Source: a virus
DNA: 40,003 nucleotides
Direction: 5' to 3' (one strand)
Virus record (IMG/VR): IMGVR_UViG_3300040960_002256
Location: 1-40,003 of that record
How positions within the stretch are numbered: the stretch's first letter is position 1; the number at the start of each line of letters is the position of its first letter. Positions 7,495-19,400 of the stretch are shown one piece after another. The notes under the pieces are model-generated. The model ran no database searches. It was not told the DNA's origin and saw only the letters and a program-made list of their open reading frames with translations. The position numbers and the translations under genes are program-made.

Positions 7495-10400
7495 TTATTC
7501 CTCACTAAAGTAACCAGTTAATCCTGATTGTGGTGTTGTGTAACCAGGCTCAACATAAGTTGTGTTGTATAAGTTAAAGTTACTAATTCCGCCTGCTCTG
7601 ATAAAGATTGCTTGATCTGTTGGATCTAAAGTTGCTACATCCCAGAACGATCCAGCACTGTCCCATGATGTAGCATCCCAGGTTGCTTGTACAGTTTTAT
7701 CAATTAATTCAGTTCCAGCAGGATCATGTGCTGACCATCTTGCTGATGATAATGCATCTGGTATAATGTGTTGTGAACTTGCAGATCTAACCACAGTGCT
7801 GTTTGCATGGTCTTGTATTGGTGTACCAAGCACACCTCTTCTGATTCCTGTTAGTGTGTTACCAGAAATACCAGTAAATTCTATTAGTTCTGATCCAACC
7901 CAAATTCTACTTGGATTATTAACATTTACAGTGCCGCCTGCAATTTTATTAACTGTTCCAATCACAATAGATGAATCATCTGGGTCTGTGATATCAATAT
8001 CATCCCAAAGTACAGATGCATTAGCAACTGTGATTGTGTTTGAATTAGAATTAATTTCAGCAGATAGAGTTGTTTCAGCCGCTTTAGGCAATCTCATATA
8101 TGTGGTTCTACCATCTTGACCATAAAAAATATTGAAAGCATATTGATCACCGTAACCGTGTGTTTCTGTTGTGTTACCGTCTTGATCAATATCAGCATAG
8201 TCTGGTGATGTTTGTTCATATGTGATCACAGTTAACGATAATGTTTCTTTAACTTTAGCAGGAACCATTTCTTCTGGATAATCTTCGTGTTGTGGTCTTA
8301 CAAAACCAGCACCGTCAAATTGTACAGTGACTAAACTCCAATTACCTGCGTCATAATCAGTAGCAAAACTTGATGAAGCCACGTGATCATTTTGTGCAAA
8401 GTAAACATAGTCTTCAACTAAATCCCATCTGCTGTTTTGTAAAACAGTTTCTGAAGATAAATTTTTATGATTAACATTACATCTATAAAGTTGACTGTTG
8501 TGTAATACAAGGTCACCTACAGCATACGTGTTTGCCACGTTCCATGCAGAGAAATGTGATAAGTCATTGTATCTCACATAACTGTTTGATGTAATTTGTC
8601 CTGATGCATTTGTTGTAACTGTTGTTGTATAATTTGTGCCTGCTACCCAGCCGTTTTTTGACTGGAACAGTGAACGATAAATTGTTTGTACAACATCCGA
8701 ATCCCAACCAATATCGTTATCATATCTGTGTTTGTCAATACCAACAGTGTTGCCTAATTCGTCAATTGTAAACGGTGTACCGTTTAATTCTAAATCTTTA
8801 AATGGAGCAATTATGTTATTAACCTGTTTTAAATATGCATCAACAGAATCTGCATTTGAAGTTATCAACGATGTCAGTTGTTCACCAAAATAATATTTTG
8901 CAACTCTTTCAATTGCTGATGAATCTGGAACTGTTGTCAACGATGTTCTAGTTTTTAATGCTTCAAGTTGTTCTGCTTGAGTACCACTTGATAATATTTC
9001 AATACTTTTAGTTATTCTGTCAAACACTAAATCAGTTTTTAAAGTTATTGATTGCTCGTCCATATCAACATTTGCTTCTTCAATTGCAGTTGATTTTTTA
9101 GACAAGAAGTTTAACAATTTGCCGTGATATGGTTTAACTTCATTTACATAACTTTCAACAAACTGGAATGTGTCTGGTCTGTAAGAAACTCTTTGTTGTA
9201 AACTGTTATCATTTTGTAACACATCAAAGTAACTGGTTTTAATAATCCAATCAATGTTAGTTTGCTCTGTGAAAATATAGTTTATACATTCAAATAACAA
9301 TTCACTTAAACTCTGTTTGTATGATCCAGCTAACACTGTGTTGTATAAAACATTCATCAGTTGTCTAATTTCTGTTGCACCTGTGGTGCTGTTATAAAAG
9401 TCTGTGTTTAATGCTACTGTGCTGGTTTGATTTGCAATTCTAACTAATTCATAAGTTGCAGGGTCAATGCCTTGGTCGTCTAGTTGAATTGTTGCATTTG
9501 CTGAATGATACGATTGTGTTCCTGCACTAGTGTAACCAATTGTTGTTCCTGTACTTGGCGAGTTATAATCTGTGGTTCCAGTTCCTGCTGTGTTAAGATC
9601 AGTTGTTGATGCAACTGCAATGTTTCCTGCCAGGATACTTTCTCTGTCACCATAAATGTAAATAGCCCATTTAGAATTATTATCAATGTTAACTTTGATC
9701 ACTTCGTTCTTTTTAAGAACACTTGTATCAATATCACTAGCAGTATCAACTACTCTGTTAATAATTATTGTGTTGTCATAACCAGGAATGAAATAATCAA
9801 TTTTGTCATACAAGTTTGAAGTAGTTACAGTTGAATCCCAGTTTGGATATTCAATATCAAGATTGATATTTGCTAAAATTTCATTTGTTTTATATCTAAA
9901 TACTCGTCTTGCTTCGCTATTGTTTTTAAACCACGATTGTCTAGGTCTAATACTGTTACCGTATCTTATATTTTCATGTAAATTAGTATCAGGCACTGCG
10001 TTACCTATTGCATCAATACCTGACAGTGAATCAGTGAATTTATTCCAAACGGTGTCAGGTACTAATTCATTTGGATCATTTTCTTTTAATAAAATCCATT
10101 GTTTGTGTATAGGATTGTCGTTGTCTTTGATTTTGTAATTTAATCTTAAAACACTGTTGTCAGTTGATATAAATCTTGCGACATTTGAAACCAATATACT
10201 TGATGCTGACACAGGTGCAAACCAACTTAAACCTTGTGATGTAGGATTTTTTAACAAACGTCCAACTGACAGTGCAGGTAACAATCTAAATTCTTTTTCA
10301 GGAGTAACAGTTCTGTTTTTGACCCAGAAATAATATACAGTAGTTGCAATACCTTGTTTGTCAGTTACAGTTTCTGTCACATATTCGGTTGTGCTTTTAA

Positions 10401-13400
10401 CAGTGCCATCAAGTTCCCAATTGTCTGGTGTTGATGTACTTTTTACCCATTCGTATAAATCAACAGTTGAACCTGGGAATAATGATCCCCAGTTTTTTAA
10501 TCTGTATTCTGTATCAAAATTTTCGTATTCAATATATCTTATAGTTGATGTGTCCCACCATAGTTGACCAACTTGGTTGTTACCCCATACGTATAAGTCA
10601 TTTGCTGTATTGGCTGTGGAAGATGTGTTTGTTACAATAGCAGGATCTGTGTTTCTGATATATGAAATTTCTTGTATTGCAACACCTGGGTATATGTTTT
10701 TGACAGGATCAAACACATCTAAGTCAATTTCGTTTATGCCGTCATAGTCATTGTAAACTCTTGATCTGTCTACTAATTTAGAATTAATTTGAGTGCTTTG
10801 TTTTCTCAAAGTGTTATTGAACAGTGTTTGATCTGGTGTTGGTGCATCATAATCAACATCGGAATTAATAATCCAATAGTCACTGCTTATTGTGATATTT
10901 GCTGAAACATTTGAATTACTTGCCAATGTATCATATGCTGTTCTCACAGTAGCATTTGCAGTCATAGTCATTGTGTACCAAGAATTGTCACCGCCGTTGT
11001 CTAAGAAAATTTTATCACCTTCAACAAATGTTATGTCTGAACAAACATTTGATACAAAATCATTTACTGTGGCTGATAGATTCGCACCCACATTGCTTTG
11101 ATCAACTCCGTTATTTCTTGATGCAAGTCTTACATCTTTCCAAGTATATAAACTGTAGTTGCCACCTGATAAATCATTTGCTGTCACAGTGGTAGCACTG
11201 CCATCAAGTTCAGAAATATTATACAATGCTTTTTTGTAATTAACTGTCACAGTTACATTACCTGTTGTTACGTTTGTTGATGATAAATTTATTGCTAATT
11301 CTACATTTGATCTATCTGTGATATTTGAATCAAATGTTGTCACTGTAGAATTTGCTGACAAGCTCTGATTTGTAAAAATATTTGTGTATGGTGTAGTTGA
11401 TGATGAACCTGCTGGTCTATGACCTAATTGAATTGTTGATGTAGTGCTCGAGTCAAATGCTTCGTTAACTGTGATAACAACATTTGAAATTGAGTTTGAT
11501 TTTAATAAAGGATCTGAAAACGGAATGACATTTTCACCTGAAGATAAATCTATATCAGTAAATAATACAGTATCTTTGATTGCAATTTCAATATCAGTTT
11601 CTCCTCTAAACTGTTTTCTATAACCTGAACCTGGTGCAGTTACGTATGCTCCAGTAATCACGCCACCTGATACAATTAAATTTGCTTGAGCAGGGTTATC
11701 GCCTGAAACTATAAACGAAGGAGACTGATAACCACTGCCTCCGCTGTTGATTTTTAAATTCTTTATACCGCCAAATGTTGCATCACCATATGTTGCTGGA
11801 TTTGTTACAGTAATTGTGTTTACAATCAAATCAACACCGCTGATTGAATAACAATCATTTACAGTTGATGTAGTACTGTTTAAGTCTACAATACTAATTT
11901 TGTTGTTAGCACTGTCAATTCCGTTTATTTCAAATTTTGCCTGAACACTTTCAGTGAATGTTAACACAGCATCTGTGCCTGCTGTACTATCAATAACAGT
12001 TCCGCCTACTGTGTCTGGGAATAAGTTATTAAGTGTGCTTACAGACTGATTACCAATTTTTGTAGCAGTTATGTTGACACTACCAATTTGTCCACTCTTT
12101 GATGTAGCAATACTGATTGTGGCTGTTCCGTTACCGGTTGATAATGATTGATAATCAGATGAAACAACAGAGATAGTATCGGTGGTTAATGTGTTTTTAA
12201 TATTGGCACCGATAGCAGGATTTGTTGAAGCATCTGTAAATGTTACAATGTCACCGCTTACACCTACACTGGCGATAATACCAATTAAATGATAATCTAC
12301 TCCAAGTGTGTTTGCTGGAGCCCAACTACCTATAACAATATTTTCGCCTACTAGATGATCTACACCACCAGTAGCACTAATTGAATTAACTTCGTTAAAT
12401 GTAGAAGCAACAGAACCCAATGTTATTGTGAGATTGCCATTTGGTGATGCTAGTTGAATTGTATCACCAACTTGATAATTTTGACCTGTGTTGACAATAG
12501 TTGGTGTTGTTGTGATTGTGTTGGCTGTTAATTGACTGCCTAATGTAAGATTTGATAAAGTGTGTCCTGTACCAAATGATGGTTCTATGTTTTTATTTGT
12601 AACTGTGCCTCTCAGTCTAACAACTGCATTTAATCCGGCTGAATCATTGTCACCTGTTAATATTCTGATGTCACCTGGTTCAGCATAAAAATTACTACCA
12701 CCCGATACAACATCAATATTAGTTATTGCACCGTTAGAATCAATTGTTGTTACATTACCTATAGCAGAACTTCCACCTGCACCACTCACTGTAACAGTGT
12801 CGCCTACTGAATAACCAGAGCCACCAACTAAGATTACCATCTCTGCCACTTTGTCAAACACTTCGTCAACAACAATGTCGGCACCTGAACCACCAATATT
12901 TGCAAAATCAAATGTTTTACTCACTGATTGATCTGCTAAATTTAAAGTTAAAATTTTGTTACCATATGTAGTTGTTATACTTGATGTGGCTGATGCTGGT
13001 TTTGGTAAAACCAATTCAACTGAATCACCATGATCAGTTAATAGTTTAGTTGCTTCTGAAAGTGTAACTGTGAATGGTTCGGTTGATGTAACATTTTCAA
13101 TTTGTTGTGCAATTGGTGTATATCTATAAACATTCCAATCATTGTTAGTATCTTTGGCTACCCAAACTAAATGTCCATTGTTTATTGTAATTGAACTATA
13201 ATTGTTTGAGTAATAATTTTGTAAATCTGTTTTTGTAAATGCTTGACCATTTACATCATTGTAATGCACATATCCTGCTGTTGGCATTTCAAACTGTTCA
13301 GATCTTGATGCAAACAGATTTTCTTTTGTTTGATCACCGTGTGGTTTTTTAACCCATCTTGTGTTGTCATCAACATCAATTGTAATAATATTATCAGTAT

Positions 13401-16400
13401 CAATATCAGTTGTAACTACATTGTCTTTTTTAGGTAAAAATTGTATAATTTGTGGATTGGTTTTAATCTCTTCATGGCCTAAATTAACTTCAATTGATTG
13501 ATTAATTGCACTACCACCAAAGTCTGCTAATTTGATTGCATAGTATTCGTAGATAGATATATCTTGATTATCTAAAACTTTATCACTACGTAACAATCTA
13601 TCAATTGCATTTTGTGAACCTTTTTGTTTGATAAAGCCTTGATAGAATCTAACTTGGTTTTCATCAATAATTTCTAAATTGTCTAAATGATCTCTTGACT
13701 GATATCCTATTGTGTGTAAGCCTGCTTTGTTGAGATCTTCGTTGTTGGTTGTAGTGTCCACATCAAGATACGTTTGTATATCTTTAGCAGAAGTATCAAA
13801 GTTACTGACAATACCTGTGTTAGTAATCAAATGACCATTTGCTTCTAACTTACCAAGCCAGTCAGTTGTTCTTAACACTGTTTGTTTTAGTCTTGGTTGT
13901 CTTAATGCAAGTATTGGATCGTATATGACATCACCAAATGATGTCACATTGTCAAATATAGTCACATGTTCAATTTCTCTTGTGAATAATTTTACAAAAT
14001 AAATTGGAGTGTTGTCATCAACAGTGATTGAAATTTTTCTTCCGTCTCTAATTACAGTTGTATTTGCTGTTTCAATTGGAAATCCACCTCTATCTAAAAT
14101 AGCATAACTGTCTCCAATTTGATCTTCAACATTTGCTACAATACCGCTAGTGGGTTCAAATGATACTTCATTTGCTAAAGGAGACAGAGTTATGATTGAA
14201 CCTGCTTCCCAATCTCCTAAACTCCAGAATAAAAATTCTTTTGCTGAATATAACCAATTATATGTTTCTCTAATTCTGTTATTTTGTGTGTCAAATATCC
14301 AACCTTGGTCTTCAAGATACCTACCCCAGTTGATTAAGAAATCAAATAGATCTTGAATTGAATCAAATTCAGTACCGTATTCAAAATTTTGTAATTTATT
14401 TCTTACAACATTTCTATAATAAGTTACAGCCGCACCGCCTTCCATTGGTATCTGTGCAACTGATTGAAAATTATTAGGATCAAAATTACTGCTGGTAGTG
14501 TGTGCTTTTGTGGTTTTATAAACTTGCCCTTCAAATTTGATATACTGACCAACACTTAAAGTTGTACCTGTGGAGAATGGTGGTGTATCAACTGGCTTAC
14601 CCCCAACTGAAACAGGTGCTGACGATCCATTTTTGTCACTGACTGTTGTAGTAAAATAATTTGCACCAGCATCGTAACCATGCACTTTATAACCAGTTAA
14701 CGTTTTTTCAACAATAACTCCTGAATATGCTTTTTTACCTAAGCCTTGTCCTTGGTGAACAAACGAAACAACATTGGTTTCTGGTAAAAAGATACTTGAT
14801 GTTAGTGAATCAGGTGAGTATGCTTCAGACTGTACTTTTAAAGAATCAAAGTCAATATACGATGCTTGTTTGATACCTAGTTGTGGTTGTACATTTCTAA
14901 TTCTACCGCCGTATAGTGTGCTTATGTCTTTGGTTTCGTTTAGCAGTCTTTCTGAAACATAATGATTGTAACCGTAACCAATAACTACTTCGTTTGTATT
15001 GGTTAATTCGCGATGAACATAAACATTGTTGTTTGTACGTTTACTGCTGTTGCTTGAATATATTTGTTTTGGATTTGCTTCTGCTGTTGAAACATTTAAA
15101 GTATCAAACATTGCTTCACAAAATTCTGCTGGTTTTAAAACTAACAGTGTTTTTGTAAATGCAAAATTGTATGAACTGTTAATCATAAAAGCCAACTCTG
15201 CAGGTGATATATCTCCTAACTTCCAATCTTTTTTGGCTTCAATTGATGTTGGTTCTGTAGTTATCAATCCAATATCTTTAGGAGATTTTATATTACCTTG
15301 TAAATCAACTGGCACATAGTTTGAAAAATTATCATGTCTATAAGGATTATTTTTATCAGTGTAAGTGTTGTCAACAAAATTTGCTCTTTTGCCTAATCTA
15401 ATAATTCCTTTTTCAATATCATTTAACAGTGTTTTTCTTTTGTCTACATTTACCCATGAATATGTTGAATCCCACCACGTTGGTTTGATAGAAAAGCCTA
15501 ACATTTCCCATGGATGTGAATCTGGTCTATGTGTTCCGTAAAACTTTTTGTATATGCCTCTCCAGTGACCCGGTGTTGGGTCATCTGATATGTTAGTAAC
15601 AGAACTGTAGTTCCAAGTTTTCCAATCACTTGAATCATAAGTGCTGTTTACTCGCATTTCAACTAGATTTTGTATTCCCCAATCATATGCTCTGTTTCTT
15701 ATTGCTTGTACATATTCTTCATAACTGTAATCTTTTTTGTTAAAGTAATTGCCAATTACAGTTTGGTATGCCATTGAAGGCACATAATCTGGGTCAATAA
15801 ATTTAGTTTCAATACCATTATAAATTCTTTTTTCAAGTTCTATTAATGCTGTATCTCTATAATCATTATATTTTAAAGTTAGCGAACCATCATGTCCTTG
15901 TGTGAATCTTTGTGTGCCACTGCTGTAATTTGAATCAATAATTGTTTGTGGTACATATGACTGTGCAATTCCTAATTTGGCTGGTGTAGCCGGAATCCAA
16001 ACTGGTTGTTTTGTTTCAAAGTAATCAACATAAACAGTATCTCCAATGATTGGTTTGCCAGGGCCTATAAAAACAATTTTTGTGCCGTCCGCATTGTCTA
16101 TAACATAATCAACATTCATTAAAAGTAAAACATCATTTTTATAAACATATAATGATTTTTTATCTTTGTCTGTTAGTGGGTTATAAGTGATATCAATTTC
16201 AAGACCAGGTGCACCAACTAACTGTTGTGACAATGTTGCGTTTTGTACAAATGATAATGTTGAACCAAAACTTTGTGTCCATGTTTTATTTGATGCTGTA
16301 ATTGGATATGTTGTTCTAGAACCTGTTTCACCATATGAAAGCATCATACTGTATGCCCAGTTATCAGTTGATTTTTTGTTTACATTTATTATTTTTAAAG

Positions 16401-19400
16401 CCTCATCAACTATTTGTTTACCAGACCATGAATTAATGTCATTGTCTCTGTTTACTTTTTCTAATGTTTTTAAAAATTTATTTTTAAATCTAACATATTC
16501 AGATTGTGAAAATTTAATTGCTTTTGCAATGTCTAAATCATCATTATTGACATGAGTCATAAACTTTAATAATGGAGCATTGTGTTGTAAAATATGTTCA
16601 CACAATGATACATTTTTTTCAGTATCTCTGTATGAGTTATTACCTAATGCAAGTCCTACTATGTCATTTTGATTTTGTATACCAGATGAAAAATGATTAA
16701 GTAAATTGCTGTAACTGTAACTAGTAACATCGTTGTTTGATGCATTATTAGACAAGTTTTTTGGTATTTCGTAGTATGCTCTTGATAACACTGTGTCAAC
16801 ATCGTTAGTATGAAATTTAATCAATAAGTGTTTGTGATTTTCAAGATCATTTGTGAATTTAATATATTTTCCTAAACGAATTTCATAATCTGTGTTTAAT
16901 ATTTTTAATTGGTTGTCAACATATACTTCTACACTGTTGTCGTTTGCTATTACAACATCTAAATCAAAATTATTTTTAATTGAATATTCATCAGTTTCAA
17001 ATTCTTGAATTAGTTTCTGATTGGATTTATCTTCAACAGCTCTCCATTCGTTATAATAATTTGTTTCAGTTTTGTCAGCAATAGTTGTATATTGATTATC
17101 AATTATATTAATTTTACCACCCATGCCAGCATGATTATGACAGTAGTAATACAACGTGTCTGGAGTTGATGCTGTAGGTATGATTTCTAAATATCTTGTT
17201 TTAGCTGAATTAAATGAATTTGATTTAAACACAAGTTCAGTAACTTCTACGTCATCAAGATAATATTTTATGCCAGTGCTATATGTTGATCCAGAATTGT
17301 GTGTTCCATCATTTACAGAACTAAACAAAAATGGATGATATGTTTGAGTATACCCATTATTAGAAAATGATGAATCATCAAGTATAAATCTGTAAGTGTT
17401 ATTTTTTTGAAAAATAACTGTCTGTTGTTTTACATTGTTAATGTAAAATCTATTACCAGAAACTGTAAATGCAGGATTAACAGCAACATCTAATTCCACA
17501 GTATCATTTAAAATATTTTTATAATCGTATTGCTTGTAATATTTAAAACCAGTTAATGCTGTTTCAGAATTTAAAAAGTTTTCAAATTCATAATTGCTTA
17601 TTGAATTGTATAAAGAATAATGTGGTGAAAAACCTAAAACATCATCAACAGCACCAGTGCCAACCTTGTAACCAAATATTTTGTTTCCAGCAAAACTACT
17701 ATTAGGATATTGAACCAAATCGTCAAGTGCTTTACTACTGCTATCATATAATGCAAACAACGGAGCCTGATTTAATCCTTGTTTTTGCTGTGCTAGATCC
17801 CAAGCATAACCAGTCCAATAGTATTCTTTACCAGCATTTGCTAAACCTAATTTTACAGTCACTTTACTGTAGTCTTGAACTGTAATACCAGAAACTTTTG
17901 TTAATAATATTGATGAACCAACACCTGATACTTCCCAGATTGAACTTGATACATCAAAGTCTGCTCCAGTGATATCCCATCCAACATCACTAGTTCCGTC
18001 AAGATCAATATCATGATCCCATGGGTAACTATCACCAGACCATTCAGTTAATGTTGTTTGAAAATTTGTATTAACAAATAGTATTTTCATGCCATTAAGC
18101 AAATCAATATCGTCAACTCTATAATTTGCTTGACCATTTATACTGTCAACTGTGTCTGACACTGCCAACACATCCACTGTGTAAACATGATCTTCACCAT
18201 AATCAAATAATCTTATATCTTTTTCAAATTCAAGAATAGGACGTTTTCCTTTTCTGTTAACATCTAATTGAAATACTCCTGCTTGAAACTCTGTTGTACT
18301 ATCCCAATAACCATCGTCCCAGCCACTAATTACTGATGTAACACTGTCCCACGGATGAAATACAGTAACTTCTTCTTGAAAGTCTTTGTATGCTGTAATT
18401 ACATCTTTGTGTACCCATCCGTTAGTTCGAGACCAAGGGTTTTTATCTTTTGATCCTCTTGCTATTGTGATATAGTCTGGATTTTCAATTGCAGGTACTG
18501 TGTCATACCTTGTGGAGTCCCAACCTTCTGTAGTTGATGATGTACCTTGTGTATTTGACGGATCCCATGGCAGAAATTTTTCATCTAAAAATAATTCTGT
18601 TTCACTACTAGTTTCAACAAAAAATATTCCATTTTTGCTTTTGATCCCTTCTATAAAATATTTTTTGTCTTGATAATTTGAATTTGTTAATGATGCAGAT
18701 GAAAATTCAATTAATAATCCAGACGTAAATGCTATACCATTTGGTGATGTATAATTTTTTAAACCAACAATATCATCTGGATCTATTTTATAAGTAACTG
18801 AAATATTATCACCAGCATTTAAAACAATACTGCTAGAAGAAAAATCTAAAGTTAACCCTGTTGTTTGATAATCAACTGTAGCAACACTATTGACTTGAAC
18901 CGTATCATGGGCACCAATTGGATATGATAAAGTAAAAGTTGTTTGATTTGCGGCAACTATAAATTGTTCAGTTTTACCTGCAACAACAACAGTTGGTACA
19001 CCTGAATCAAGACTTGGATACCAATAGTAGTTTTCATAGTTTAAAAATTTATCATAATCAATTGGCGGACCGTATGAATAATAGTTTTGACCAAATAATC
19101 TATTTTGATTATTAGTTTTACCATTTTCATGAGTTATATAGTCAAGAGCTTCAGTAAAGAAAACTGTGTCAATTGTTTGTAAGTTTGCAGGATCTTTTAA
19201 TACTGCTGTAGTTTCTAATTGATAATTTTGTCTAGAATTGTTTTTTTCTATTTTGTAATTGTCTTTGAATGGGTTATAATATGTACCATATTTTCTACCA
19301 ATCCACTCAGTGACTTTTTCATTTTGAGCTTTAGAAAATACTTGTTCTACTGTGCCATCAAAAAAGTTTTTTAATTTTGCAGTTTGTAAAAACTCAGGTA

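Noticed and set aside
7492-7499. AATAAATA on the minus strand before the fibre gene at 7486
   Set aside because: It lies only five bases from the ATG, so a transcript would start inside the gene, and it contains the stop codon of the giant gene. It is more likely part of the ribosome-binding spacer after GAGG.
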